Below are positions 27,110 through 38,193 of a stretch of 64,000 nucleotides of DNA, one piece after another (the first letter of the stretch is position 1; the number at the start of each line of letters is the position of its first letter). Below the pieces are notes generated by a model. The model was not told the DNA's origin. It saw nothing but the letters and a program-made list of their open reading frames with translations, and made no database searches. This DNA is from Halomonas sp. ML-15. Lineage in GTDB: Bacteria; Pseudomonadota; Gammaproteobacteria; Pseudomonadales; Halomonadaceae. The translations under genes were made by a program, and so were the position numbers. The DNA lies in contig NZ_JACXZT010000019.1 in the NCBI RefSeq assembly GCF_014779595.1, positions 124,001 to 188,000 of the forward strand, given 5' to 3'.

Positions 27110-28744
27110 TCAGCGCATCAGGCGACCATCCTCATCCCAGCTGTAACCCGCCTCTTCCAGCTCGGCGCGGGCCGCGTCCATGTCGAAGTCGAAGCGCTCG
27201 ATAAAGGCTTCGTGCCAGAAGGTGTTGACCGGCGCGATCACACTGGAGCCCACCTCGCCGCGGCCGTCGAGCAGCACGTTGACCATCCGCTCACGGTCGC
27301 TGGCCATGGTCAGCGCACGGCGCACGGCGCGGTCGTCCAGAGGCTCGCGACGCAGATTGTAGGTCATGTGGAAGTAGCCGAAGTCAGGCACGTTGACCAC
27401 GGTGAGGTGGTCCTCGCTCTCGGCCAGGGCAATCTGACCGGGCTCCATGCGCCAGGCGGTGACATCGATCTCGCCGGTCTGCAGGCCGGTATAGACCCCT
27501 TCCATGTCGGCATAGATGATGAACTCGACGCCGTCGACGGCAATCTCGTCGGCATGGAAGTGGTCGTCGAACTTGCTGATGGCCATGAATTCGCCGCGAT
27601 CGAAGCGCTCGTACTGGAAGGGCCCGGAGCCCACGGTGGGCACCTCCTCGGGACTCAGTGTCGAGGCGTCGTCGATCTCCGACCAGATATGCTCGGGCAG
27701 GATCGGGATCTGCGACAGCGAGATGCTGGCAAACGACGCCGAGGGCTCGCTGAGATGGAAGTGGACGGTATGCTCGTCCACGACCTCGGCGTTATCCAGC
27801 GCCGCCAGGTAGGAGTTGAAGTAGCTGTAGTCCTGGTCGAGGTAGTAGTTCCAGGTAAAGGCCACATCACTGGCGGTGAGCGACTCGCCGTCGTGGAAGG
27901 TCATGCCCTCGCGCAGGGTCACCGCCACGGTAGTGTCGTCGACCTGCTCGACCTCCTCGGCGGCCCAGGGCAGCGGCTCGACATCGGCCGACAGGCGCAC
28001 CAGGCGATCATAGTAGAGACGCATCCACTTCCATCCCCATACCGAGGTGGAAGCCAGCGGATTGAGGTTGTCGGGCTCCTGGGGGCCGCCGATGCGCAGG
28101 GTGCTGCGATCCCCCACCGGCGTCGCCTCCATCGGACCCCACTCGCTGTAGAGCCCCTCGCCCGCCATCGGCTCGAAGCCCTCGAAGGCGTCGTGGTTGA
28201 AGGCCACCACCTCATCGCGGTGGAACAGCACCACCAGCGGCGCGTCGGGCTTGTAGAGCTCCTGCATCTCCATCACCAGCCGCTGTCGCTCATCCGGATC
28301 GAAGGCCTGTGACTGCTGGTCGAACAGCGCATCGAACTCGGGATTTTCGTAGCCGCCGGGATTATTGCCGCCGGGGTTGGCCTGGCGGGAGTCGAGGGTG
28401 CTGAGGAAGAACTGCGGATCGAGTCGGTCGGTACGGCCGCTCCAGCCGAGGATGGTAGCGTCAAAGTCCTGCTGATCGTAGAAGCGCTCCAGGGCGGTAC
28501 TGAACTCGGTGGGCTGGACATTGACCTCGAAGCCCAGCTCCTCCCAGCGCTCGGCGATCATGAAAGCCGCTTCGTAGCGAATCGGATCATAGGACTCGGT
28601 GGTGGTCATCAGGTCGATCGAGGGCACCGCCTCCTGGGCCAGCGCCTGAGCGCTAAGCGAGGCCGCGGTCAGGCCCATGGCGCTCGCCAGGAGCGTTCTC
28701 TTGAAACGCGTCACTGCAACATTTTTCACTGTTATCTGCCTCAT
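27110..28744 (-). CDS. peptide-type ABC transporter substrate-binding protein, apparently circularly permuted
   Basis: A 544-residue periplasmic binding protein of the SBP_5 (DppA/OppA) family, with a signal peptide ending at about residue 37 (AQALAQEA). The domain order is swapped. Residues 40-200 match what is normally the C-terminal part: IAERWEELGFEVNVQPTEFS (63-82), ATILGWSG (96-103), GYENPEFDALF (131-141), ending VVLFHRDEVVAFN (171-183). Residues 214-544 match the normal N-terminal part: LRIGGPQEPDNLNPL, LREGMTFHDGESLTASDVAF (277-296), GSGPFQYERF, DRAVRRALTMASDRERM, ending with LEEAGYSWDEDGRL. Total length equals one normal copy, so this is a permutation rather than a fusion of two. Substrate unknown; peptides are the family default. 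Confidence 0.88.
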   Translation of the reverse strand: MRQITVKNVAVTRFKRTLLASAMGLTAASLSAQALAQEAVPSIDLMTTTESYDPIRYEAAFMIAERWEELGFEVNVQPTEFSTALERFYDQQDFDATILGWSGRTDRLDPQFFLSTLDSRQANPGGNNPGGYENPEFDALFDQQSQAFDPDERQRLVMEMQELYKPDAPLVVLFHRDEVVAFNHDAFEGFEPMAGEGLYSEWGPMEATPVGDRSTLRIGGPQEPDNLNPLASTSVWGWKWMRLYYDRLVRLSADVEPLPWAAEEVEQVDDTTVAVTLREGMTFHDGESLTASDVAFTWNYYLDQDYSYFNSYLAALDNAEVVDEHTVHFHLSEPSASFASISLSQIPILPEHIWSEIDDASTLSPEEVPTVGSGPFQYERFDRGEFMAISKFDDHFHADEIAVDGVEFIIYADMEGVYTGLQTGEIDVTAWRMEPGQIALAESEDHLTVVNVPDFGYFHMTYNLRREPLDDRAVRRALTMASDRERMVNVLLDGRGEVGSSVIAPVNTFWHEAFIERFDFDMDAARAELEEAGYSWDEDGRLMR

Positions 28745-28864
28745 CGTGAGTTGTTATTAGGAGATTTGGCGTCTTTACAACAAAGACTTCTGGCCAGGCT
28801 AGGAAAGCTCGCCACCGCCGTCAAACGCTCGATTAAACGCAAAGGCCATGGACACACGCACGCG

Positions 28865-28889
28865 CCCCGCCGGTCCGGGGCCGGCGGGG
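28865..28889 (-). terminator. hairpin after aroE
   Basis: A 9-bp stem CCCCGCCGG / CCGGCGGGG with a 7-nt loop begins 25 bp past the aroE stop on the reverse strand. No clear T-tract is visible. It separates the shikimate/heme genes from the ABC operon, whose promoter must lie in the AT-richer 28745-28800 stretch. Confidence 0.5.
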
Positions 28890-28913
28890 GCATGCGTTTG
28901 ATACAGTGAACAA

Positions 28914-30655
<1,742 letters not shown>

Positions 30656-30697
30656 CTAGACTCATCGGTTAAAAAAATAACGCATGACATAGTGCCG

Positions 30698-31267
30698 TCA
30701 GGCGCGCAGCACGCGCCCAGTGACCAGGTCGCGGATAGTACTGGGCGCATCGCGTCCGCCCAGCGGGCCATCGACGAGGCCCGCCAGGGCGGCGCCGAAA
30801 TAGGCCTCGACCTGCTCCGCCGAACGCGCCTCGGGCTCGCCGGTCGGGTTGGCCGAGGTCGAAACCAGTGGCCCCCCGAAGGCGTCGCACAGCTCACGCA
30901 CCAGGGGATGATCGCTGACCCTGAGCGCCACGCAGGCGTGTCCGCCGCGCACTAGCGGATGACTATGGCCGTTGTCCGGCACCAGCCAGGTGTTGGGACC
31001 CGGCCAACTACTCACCAGCGGCGCATGCAGTTCTGCTGGCAGGCCTGCCAGCCAGGGCGCGAACTGGCCGATATTTCCCGCCACCAGGATCAGGCCCTTG
31101 GCCGGATCGCGCTGTTTGAGTCGCAGCAGGGCGGTGAGCGCCTCGCCGCTGGCAGGATCGCAGCCCAGCCCCCAGACCGCTTCGGTGGGGTAGGCGATCA
31201 GCTCGCCACGGCTCAGGGCCTTGGCGGCCAAGGCAGCCGACAGGCGCGGCGTCGCGGATTCAGGCAT
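30698..31267 (-). CDS. tsaC: threonylcarbamoyl-AMP synthase TsaC (YrdC/Sua5 family)
   Basis: Makes threonylcarbamoyl-AMP from threonine, bicarbonate and ATP for the t6A modification of ANN-decoding tRNAs. The 189-residue short form has the family motifs GELIAYPTEAVWGLGCDP (about residues 21-38), KQRDPAKGLILVAG and STSANPTGEPEA. It lacks the Sua5 C-terminal domain, as expected for TsaC. It sits between hemF and dprA. The partner modification enzyme TcdA is encoded elsewhere in this window. Confidence 0.94.
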   Translation of the reverse strand: MPESATPRLSAALAAKALSRGELIAYPTEAVWGLGCDPASGEALTALLRLKQRDPAKGLILVAGNIGQFAPWLAGLPAELHAPLVSSWPGPNTWLVPDNGHSHPLVRGGHACVALRVSDHPLVRELCDAFGGPLVSTSANPTGEPEARSAEQVEAYFGAALAGLVDGPLGGRDAPSTIRDLVTGRVLRA

Positions 31268-31333
31268 GACAGACTCCTCGCCAAATGACAGGGCACAGAG
31301 TCTAGCATGGCCGGCCTGAGCGTTGATAAACCG

Positions 31334-32410
31334 CTATTGCGGCAGCCTGATCCAGCCCCCCACCGCCTGAGTGGCAAGCCCTTCCAGCTCGAGCTCGAGC
31401 AGCCGCAGCTGGCAGTCGCTGACGTCTTGTCCACTCAGCGCTACCAGGGCATCCAGCGGCGTTGGACGGTCACTGAGCAAGGCCAGCAGCGGATCCTGAT
31501 CGCCAGCTGCGGCAGCAGGCGACAGCGCCTGGCTGGGCGGCGTCCAGTGCCCCAGCTCGGCGAGGATATCGGCCAGACAAGTGGCCATTGCCGCGCCGTC
31601 GCGAATCAGGCCGAGGCAGCCGCGTGCCTGGGGGTTGTGGATCGAGCCTGGGACCGCAAACACCTCGCGATTCTGCTCGATGGCCAGCCGCGCGCTGACC
31701 AGCGAGCCGCTCTTTTCGGCGGCCTCCACCACCAGCACGCCGAGGGACAGCCCGGTTACGATACGGTTACGACGCGGGAAGAACGCCGGATGCGCGGTGG
31801 TGCCGGGGGGATGCTCGGAGAGCAGCAGCCCGCCTTCGTCACGCAGACGGGTATAGAGCTGACGGTGGCGCTGGGGATAGATCACATCCACCCCGCAGCC
31901 GAGCACCGCAACGCTGCGGCCGCTGGCATCCAGCGCGGCCTGCTGGGCGGCGCCGTCGACGCCCAGGGCCATGCCGCTGATCACGCACCAGCCCTGTTCG
32001 GCAAGTTCACGGCCAAAGCGCTGGGCGTTGTGCAGGCCATCGCGGCTCGGCCGTCGCGAGCCGACCACTGCCAGGCCCGGCAGCGCCAGGGCGGCCAGAT
32101 CGCCGCTGGCCCACAGGACCGGCGGCGGGTCGGCAATCTGATCAAGCAGTGCCGGCCACTGGTCATGCGCGGGGGTCAGCAGATGATGGTGGTCGGCCGC
32201 GGCCTCCCATGCCAGGGCGGCATCGACCTGTGCCTGCAGCGGGCTACGAGCGGGATGCTCGAGCCACAGCCGCAGATGGCTGCGCGCCGGTTCGGGCATC
32301 GCCGCCAGCCAGCCATCGGGCCAGTGCGGAGTGGTGCTGATCAGTTGGGCCAGGCGCCTGGGGCCGAGCCCGGGTAGTCCCGCGAGTACCAGCCACTCCC
32401 TGGCCGTCAT
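31334..32410 (-). CDS. dprA: DNA-processing protein DprA (Smf)
   Basis: Loads RecA on incoming single-stranded DNA during natural transformation; widely conserved also in non-competent species. The 358-residue protein has the Rossmann-like core: VGSRRPSRDGLHNAQRFGRELAEQG, SGMALGVDGAAQQAAL, AVLGCGVDVIYPQRHRQLY and FFPRRNRIVTGLS, then EQNREVFAVPGSI. An N-terminal SAM/HhH-like region and a C-terminal winged-helix domain flank it. A 78-bp gap separates it from the LysM gene upstream. Confidence 0.95.
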   Translation of the reverse strand: MTAREWLVLAGLPGLGPRRLAQLISTTPHWPDGWLAAMPEPARSHLRLWLEHPARSPLQAQVDAALAWEAAADHHHLLTPAHDQWPALLDQIADPPPVLWASGDLAALALPGLAVVGSRRPSRDGLHNAQRFGRELAEQGWCVISGMALGVDGAAQQAALDASGRSVAVLGCGVDVIYPQRHRQLYTRLRDEGGLLLSEHPPGTTAHPAFFPRRNRIVTGLSLGVLVVEAAEKSGSLVSARLAIEQNREVFAVPGSIHNPQARGCLGLIRDGAAMATCLADILAELGHWTPPSQALSPAAAAGDQDPLLALLSDRPTPLDALVALSGQDVSDCQLRLLELELEGLATQAVGGWIRLPQ

Positions 32411-32488
32411 GCATGTTCCTCCCTGATGGATATCGCGAGGTGTCGTACGACAACTGCCTGCGCTCGCCGACGTTTCGTGTAAAGCCTA

Positions 32489-33583
32489 CTAGCGACGTGC
32501 CACGGATTCACTGCTGCTGGGATTAAAGATTCGATCGCCGATCGCCAGACTGCGGCTGGCGCGCATCACCAACGCATAGCTCATCCTGTCATAGCTCTTG
32601 AACACCATCACCAGGCCTGACTCTTCGCCAGGTAGGCGCAGCGACTCGTTGGTGACAGGATCGGTGACCAGCTCACCGCGCTGCTCGACGCTCAGCACAT
32701 TCCCCGGGGTCAGGCCGTCGCGACGTCCACGGTCCAGCGCCACCACCTGCAGCCGGCCGATAAACTGGACGCCCCCCGGTACCGCCAGCAGCCGCCCCTC
32801 CACCGCCCGCTCCGGCGCCCGCGGCAGAAACTCGGTGACCAATTCACCGCTCTCCAGCGGCAGTACCAGATCGCCGTTGCGCACCTCCTGGGTGGCGCTC
32901 AGCACGTCGAGGGTGGCGATATCACCCTCGCGGCGCATCCAGCGCGCCTGGCCGACGCCGACCAACTCGAGTCCCAGGGACTCGCCGGTGACGCTATCTT
33001 CATAGGTCTCGCCGAGGCGATAGATACCTAAACGCCCCCCCTCGGGCAGATCGCCGCGGGCATAGATGCGGTCGCCGGCGCCACTGATCAGGCGGCGGTC
33101 GTCGCCGCCCACCACGTAGGCCTGCTCGTCGGCCAGCGCCGGGTCGTCGAGCACGCGGTACTCGGTGAGGAAGTTTTCGATACGCTCCAGCGGCAGCGGC
33201 GGTACCGCCTCACGCCGCGGGGTGCGCCGCACCTCCGGCGACAGCCTGACTTCGCCGCGCCCGCGCTCCAGACCAAGCCGCGGCTGGCCATTCTGATAAT
33301 AGAGGTAGACGGTGTCGCCGGGGTAGATAAGGTGCGGATTGCGAATCTGCGGATTGACTTCCCACACGTCGGGCCACTGCCAGGGGTGGCGCAGAAAACG
33401 CCCGGAGATATCCCATAGAGTGTCGCCTCGCACCACCGTGTAGCGATCAGGTGCATCGCCACGCAGGCCGGCATCGCCGAGCCCCTGGCCCATGGCCGGC
33501 AAGCACAGTAGCAGCATGGCCAGCAGTGCCCAAGCCGCGAGCCAGCCATGCCATGCCCCCTGCCTCGCCTCACTCGTCTTCAT
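32489..33583 (-). CDS. LysM domain-containing cell-wall-binding protein
   Basis: A 364-residue secreted protein. The signal peptide (WLAAWALLAMLLLCLPAMGQG) is followed by one LysM domain (YTVVRGDTLWDISGRF, with NPQIRNPHLIYPGDTVYL, about residues 48-100), which binds peptidoglycan. A long region of unknown fold then runs to the C-terminus. The start MKTSEARQG follows ACAGG; a longer frame upstream overlaps the def promoter region. It is the usual partner upstream of dprA and opposite def in this locus. Function beyond wall binding is unknown. Confidence 0.88.
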   Translation of the reverse strand: MKTSEARQGAWHGWLAAWALLAMLLLCLPAMGQGLGDAGLRGDAPDRYTVVRGDTLWDISGRFLRHPWQWPDVWEVNPQIRNPHLIYPGDTVYLYYQNGQPRLGLERGRGEVRLSPEVRRTPRREAVPPLPLERIENFLTEYRVLDDPALADEQAYVVGGDDRRLISGAGDRIYARGDLPEGGRLGIYRLGETYEDSVTGESLGLELVGVGQARWMRREGDIATLDVLSATQEVRNGDLVLPLESGELVTEFLPRAPERAVEGRLLAVPGGVQFIGRLQVVALDRGRRDGLTPGNVLSVEQRGELVTDPVTNESLRLPGEESGLVMVFKSYDRMSYALVMRASRSLAIGDRIFNPSSSESVARR

Positions 33584-33659
33584 CCTGTCGCTTCCCCTTG
33601 GTACGGTCCCGCTCAACGGGTTTATCGCTTTTATCGATGGCGCATGACACAACCGGCGG

Positions 33660-33688
33660 TTTCACTGCGCGCAGCCGCCCACTACAAT
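33660..33688 (+). promoter_or_regulatory. sigma-70 promoter for def
   Basis: TTTCAC and TACAAT are spaced 17 bp apart, 45 bp before the def ATG, in the divergent gap with the LysM gene. Confidence 0.5.
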
Positions 33689-33732
33689 ATGGCCATATCC
33701 CTTGATAACAGCATAACGGTGATTTCAACGCC

Positions 33733-34245
33733 ATGGCCAAGTTACCCATCCTCGAATATCCCGACGAGCGCCTGCGCACCAAGGCTGAGCCGGTGGCCGC
33801 AGTCGACGACGAGGTACGCCAACTGGTCGACGACATGCTCGAGACCATGTACCACGCACGTGGCATCGGCCTGGCGGCGACCCAGGTAGACGTGCACCGC
33901 CGCGTCATCGTGATGGACGTCAGCGACGATCAGAGCGACCCACGGGTGCTGATCAACCCCGAGTACACGCCCCTTGGTGACGAGCGCGAGCCACTCCAGG
34001 AGGGGTGCCTGTCGATCCCTGAGTACTATGCTGAAGTGCCCCGCGCCCTGCGCGTCAAGCTCAAGGCGCTGGATCGCGACGGCCAGCCCTACGAGCTCGA
34101 GGCCGACGGCCTGCTGGCGCACTGCATTCAGCACGAGCACGACCACCTCGAAGGCGTGCTGTTCGTCGACTACCTGTCGCCGCTCAAGCGCCAGCGGATT
34201 CTCAAGAAGATGCAGAAGCGTCACAAGCTGATGCAGGACGCCTAG
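33733..34245 (+). CDS. def: peptide deformylase
   Basis: Removes the formyl group from nascent proteins. The 170-residue protein has all three metal-enzyme motifs: GIGLAATQ (about residues 45-52), EGCLSIPE (about 89-96) and QHEHDHLEG (about 132-140), supplying the Cys and two His ligands. It is followed by a terminator and then fmt, which performs the matching formylation step. Confidence 0.97.
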   Translation: MAKLPILEYPDERLRTKAEPVAAVDDEVRQLVDDMLETMYHARGIGLAATQVDVHRRVIVMDVSDDQSDPRVLINPEYTPLGDEREPLQEGCLSIPEYYAEVPRALRVKLKALDRDGQPYELEADGLLAHCIQHEHDHLEGVLFVDYLSPLKRQRILKKMQKRHKLMQDA

Positions 34246-34268
34246 CGCCATCTCATCATCCCCGAGCC

Positions 34269-34300
34269 GGCCCGCAGCAGCGCTGCGGGCCGCTTTGCTT
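34269..34300 (+). terminator. rho-independent terminator after def
   Basis: A 9-bp stem GGCCCGCAG / CTGCGGGCC with a 5-nt loop is followed by the T-rich GCTTTGCTT, 24 bp past the def stop. Confidence 0.75.
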
Positions 34301-34380
34301 ATGGCCCAACGCCTGCCCCCGCAGCGGGTCGATCGGCTATCATGAGCGCACCGTTTTCCGATCCCTCAAGGCCCGACGTC

Positions 34381-35367
34381 ATGACCCAAGCACTACGCGT
34401 CATCTTTGCCGGCACCCCCGACTTCGCCGCTACCAACCTGGCAGCGCTGCTCGACAGCCAGCACCGGGTGGTGGCCGTCTATACCCAGCCTGATCGCCCC
34501 GCCGGTCGCGGCCGTAAGCTCACCCCCAGCCCGGTCAAGGCGTTGGCCCTGTCCCACGACCTGCCGGTGTTTCAGCCGGCCTCGCTCAAGGACGGCGACG
34601 CCCAGGCCGAGCTGGCCGCCATCGACGCCGACATCATGGTCGTGGTTGCCTACGGCCTGCTCCTGCCCCAGGCGGTGCTCGATACGCCAGCGCTCGGCTG
34701 CCTCAATGTCCACGCCTCGCTGCTGCCGCGCTGGCGGGGTGCGGCGCCGATCCAGCGCGCCATCGAAGCCGGCGACAGCGAGAGCGGCGTCACCATCATG
34801 CAGATGGACGCCGGTCTCGACACCGGCGCCATGCTGCTTGAGCGGCGCACGCCGATCACCGCCACCACCACTGGCGGTGAGCTGCACGATACCCTCGCCG
34901 AGCTGGGTGGCGAAGCGATCGTCACCGCGCTGGATGCCCTGGCCAGCGAGGGGCTGACCGCCAGGTCGCAGCCCGAGGCAGGCGTGACCTACGCCGCCAA
35001 GCTCTCCAAGGCCGAGGCCGAGCTCGACTTCTCCCAGCCTGCTGCCCGCCTCGCCGACAAGGTGCGCGCGTTCAACCCGTGGCCAGTCGCCTGGTGCACC
35101 CTGGGTGAAGAGCGCCTGCGGCTATGGCTGGCCATCCCCGGCGAGGTCCGCCACGACGATCCCCGGCAGGTGGCTCCAGGCACGTTACTGCAGCACGATG
35201 AAGATGCCCTGCGCATCGCCTGCGGTCCCCACGGCGACGAGGTGCTGTGCGTCACCCAGGCACAGCTACCCGGCGGCAAGGCGCTGCCGATGCGCGAACT
35301 GCTCAAGGCCCGCGGCGAGCGTTTCACCGCCGGTACCCGGCTGTCACACCAGGAGACGACCCGATGA
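34381..35367 (+). CDS. fmt: methionyl-tRNA formyltransferase
   Basis: Formylates initiator Met-tRNA using 10-formyl-THF. The start at MTQALRVIFAGTPDFA was chosen by homology to Fmt N-termini; another in-frame ATG 39 bp upstream would add non-conserved residues. Family motifs include NVHASLLPRWRGAAPIQRAI (about residues 107-126) and the catalytic Asp region VTIMQMDAGLDTGAML. The 328-residue length is normal. It overlaps rsmB by 4 bp (ATGA). Confidence 0.95.
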   Translation: MTQALRVIFAGTPDFAATNLAALLDSQHRVVAVYTQPDRPAGRGRKLTPSPVKALALSHDLPVFQPASLKDGDAQAELAAIDADIMVVVAYGLLLPQAVLDTPALGCLNVHASLLPRWRGAAPIQRAIEAGDSESGVTIMQMDAGLDTGAMLLERRTPITATTTGGELHDTLAELGGEAIVTALDALASEGLTARSQPEAGVTYAAKLSKAEAELDFSQPAARLADKVRAFNPWPVAWCTLGEERLRLWLAIPGEVRHDDPRQVAPGTLLQHDEDALRIACGPHGDEVLCVTQAQLPGGKALPMRELLKARGERFTAGTRLSHQETTR

Positions 35368-36695
35368 ACGACGCGTCCACGTCCCAAGGCAGCGGTCAGG
35401 CACTGCGCGCCGCCGCTGCCCGCGCCCTGCTGCCGGTTATCGATGCCAAGGGGTCGCTTTCTGCCCTCGACGACGGCGATGTTCACCCCCGCGACCGCGC
35501 CCTGTTCCGCGCCCTCTGCTATGGCGTCTGCCGCAGCCTGCCACGCCTCGAGGCGCTCGCCGACGAGCTGCTGCGCAGCCCCTTCAAGGCCCGCGACCGC
35601 GATGTCCAGGCGCTGCTGCTGGTGGGCATCTATCAATTGCTCTACCTGCGCATCCCGGCCCACGCCGCGGTAGGCGAGACCGCCGGCGCCGCGCGGCTGC
35701 TGGGCAAGGCGTGGGCCACCCGGGTGATCAACGGCTGCCTGCGACGCCTGCAGCGTGAACAGAGCGCCCTGCAAGCCAAGGTCGACCGCGATCCGTGCGT
35801 CGCCCTGCTGCATCCGGCCTGGCTGCTCAAGGCACTGCGCCAGGCATGGCCGGATGACTGGCGCGAGATCGCCATTGCCAACAATACCCCCGGCCCCATG
35901 ACGCTGCGTATCAATCGTCGCCGGATCAGCCGCGAGGTGTATCGCGAGCGCTTGCTGGAGTGCGGTCTGGAAAGCCGTCCCTGCGAGTTCGCCCCCGACG
36001 GTTTGACCCTGGAGACCCCCTGCGACGTCAGGGCGCTGCCCGGGTTCGCCGAGGGGGAGGTCAGCGTGCAAGACGAGGCCGCCCAGCTCGCCGTGGAGCT
36101 GCTCGGCCCGGTCCTGGCGCCGCGCCCCGGGGCACAAGTGCTCGACGCCTGCTGCGCCCCCGGCGGCAAGACCGCCCATCTTCTCGAAGCCTTCGAGATC
36201 GACCTGACCGCACTGGATAGCGACGCCCAGCGCCTGACCCGAGTCACCGAGACGCTGGATCGGCTGGGACTCAGGGCACGCGTCGAACAGGCCGACGCCA
36301 GCCGCCTGGAGGGCTGGGAGGCGGATCGCTTCGATGCCATCCTGCTCGATGCCCCCTGCTCCGGTAGCGGCGTGATTCGCCGCCACCCCGATATCAAGCG
36401 CCTGCGCCGCGCCGACGACATCCCTCAACTGGCGGCGCTGCAGGGACGCCTGCTCGACCGCCTGTGGCAGGTCCTCGCCCCCGGCGGCAGCCTGGTCTAC
36501 GCCACCTGTTCGGTGTTTCCCGAAGAGAATGCCGATCAGATCAAGGCGTTTCTGGCCCGCACCGCGGATGCCCGCGTCACCACGCCCGCTGACGTTTCCT
36601 GGGGACGCCCGGCCGGCGACGGCCGCCAACTGCTGCCCCGCGAAGCCGGCCACGACGGCTTCTTCTATGCGCGGCTCGAAAAAGCGCGCCCCTGA
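35364..36695 (+). CDS. rsmB: 16S rRNA (cytosine-967-C5)-methyltransferase RsmB
   Basis: Methylates C967 in 16S rRNA. The 443-residue protein has an N-terminal NusB-like RNA-binding domain (about residues 10-150). The SAM-dependent domain has VLDACCAPGGKTAHL, DAPCSGSGVIRRHPDIK and YATCSVFPEEN, the last two carrying the catalytic and product-release cysteines. It is translationally coupled to fmt and followed by trkA after 81 bp. Confidence 0.95.
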   Translation: MNDASTSQGSGQALRAAAARALLPVIDAKGSLSALDDGDVHPRDRALFRALCYGVCRSLPRLEALADELLRSPFKARDRDVQALLLVGIYQLLYLRIPAHAAVGETAGAARLLGKAWATRVINGCLRRLQREQSALQAKVDRDPCVALLHPAWLLKALRQAWPDDWREIAIANNTPGPMTLRINRRRISREVYRERLLECGLESRPCEFAPDGLTLETPCDVRALPGFAEGEVSVQDEAAQLAVELLGPVLAPRPGAQVLDACCAPGGKTAHLLEAFEIDLTALDSDAQRLTRVTETLDRLGLRARVEQADASRLEGWEADRFDAILLDAPCSGSGVIRRHPDIKRLRRADDIPQLAALQGRLLDRLWQVLAPGGSLVYATCSVFPEENADQIKAFLARTADARVTTPADVSWGRPAGDGRQLLPREAGHDGFFYARLEKARP

Positions 36696-36776
36696 CACCC
36701 TGCTGACCCGCCGCCTGTCCTTCCCCGGGCGGCTGGTTTATGCTGTGCCGACGCATTACGGGGGAACAGGCGAGGC

Positions 36777-38150
36777 ATGAAGATCATCATTCTCGGTGCC
36801 GGTCAGGTGGGTGGCACCCTGGCGGAGCACCTCGCCCACGAAGAGAACGACATCACCGTGGTCGACACCGACGGTGGACGCCTGCGTGACCTGCATAACC
36901 GCCTCGACATTCGCACCGTTTCCGGGCCCGCCTCGTACCCGATGGTGCTGCGCCAGGCCGGCTGCGAGGACGCCGACATGCTGATCGCGGTGACCAACTC
37001 CGACGAAGTCAACATGATCGCCTGCCAGGTCGCCCATACCCTGTTTCGCACCCCCACCAAGATCGCCCGGGTCCGCGCCACCGCCTATCTCACACGCAAG
37101 GGCCTGTTCGCCCACGAAGCGGTACCCATCGACGTGCTGATCAGCCCCGAACAGGTGGTGACCGACCATATTCGCCGCCTGATCGAGTATCCCGGCGCCC
37201 TGCAGGTGCTGGAGTTCGCCGGCGGTCAGGCGCAGCTGGTGGCGGTCAAGGCCTTCTACGGCGGCCCACTGGTGGGCCAGGAGCTGGGCTTCCTGCGCCG
37301 CCACATGCCCAACGTCGACACTCGCGTGGCCGCCATCTACCGCCGCAACCGGCCGATCATCCCGCGCGGCGATACCGTCATCGAGGCCGACGATGAGGTG
37401 TTCTTCATCGCCGCGCGCCGCGATATCCGCGCGGTGATGAGCGAGCTGCGCCGCCTCGACCGCGACTTCCGCCGGGTGGTAATCGCCGGCGGCGGCCATA
37501 TCGGCGAGCGGCTGGCGGAAAACCTCGAGCACAGCCATCAGGTCAAGATCATCGAGCACGACCTGGAGCGCTGCACCACCCTCTCCGAGCGCCTCGACCG
37601 CACCGTGGTGCTGCACGGCAGCGCCACCAGCAAACGCCTGCTGCTGGAGGAGAATATCGAGGACTGCGATATCTTCTGCGCGCTGACCAACGACGATGAG
37701 GTCAATATCATGTCGTCGATGCTGGCCAAGCGGCTGGGGGCCAAGAAGGTGCTGACGCTGATCAACAACGCCGCCTACGTCGACCTGGTACAGGGCGGCG
37801 AGATCGATATCGCCATCTCGCCCCAGCAGGCCACCATCGGCAGCCTGCTGACCCACGTGCGGCGCGGCGATATCGTCAACGTACACTCGCTGCGCCGCGG
37901 TGCCGCCGAGGCCATCGAGGCGATTGCCCATGGCGACTCGCGCTCGTCCAAGGTGGTCGGACGCACCATCGACGAGATCGACCTGCCCAGCGGCACTACG
38001 ATCGGCGCCATCGTGCGCGGCAAGGAGGTACTGATCGCCCACGATGACGTGGTGGTGGAGTCCGGCGACCACGTGATCCTGTTCGTGGTCGACAAGCGCC
38101 GCATCCGCGACGTCGAGCGGCTGTTCCAGGTCGGCCTGACATTCTTCTGA
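36777..38150 (+). CDS. trkA: Trk potassium uptake regulator TrkA
   Basis: Cytoplasmic NAD/ATP-binding gating subunit of the Trk K+ transporter. The 457-residue protein is a tandem of two RCK units. Nucleotide-binding motifs are [16 protein letters not shown] (3-18) and [17 protein letters not shown] (about 235-251). Each is followed by TrkA-C domains. K+ uptake is the first response to osmotic upshift, which suits a halophile. TrkH lies 43 bp downstream. Confidence 0.95.
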   Translation: MKIIILGAGQVGGTLAEHLAHEENDITVVDTDGGRLRDLHNRLDIRTVSGPASYPMVLRQAGCEDADMLIAVTNSDEVNMIACQVAHTLFRTPTKIARVRATAYLTRKGLFAHEAVPIDVLISPEQVVTDHIRRLIEYPGALQVLEFAGGQAQLVAVKAFYGGPLVGQELGFLRRHMPNVDTRVAAIYRRNRPIIPRGDTVIEADDEVFFIAARRDIRAVMSELRRLDRDFRRVVIAGGGHIGERLAENLEHSHQVKIIEHDLERCTTLSERLDRTVVLHGSATSKRLLLEENIEDCDIFCALTNDDEVNIMSSMLAKRLGAKKVLTLINNAAYVDLVQGGEIDIAISPQQATIGSLLTHVRRGDIVNVHSLRRGAAEAIEAIAHGDSRSSKVVGRTIDEIDLPSGTTIGAIVRGKEVLIAHDDVVVESGDHVILFVVDKRRIRDVERLFQVGLTFF

Positions 38151-38193
38151 TGAGGGAGCAACGCGTGGACGCCCGGACAAGGAGCGTGACGGC

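Noticed and set aside
34989..36698. Open frame of 569 codons opposite rsmB/fmt
   Set aside because: Covers two well-supported genes in the other direction and shows no domain.
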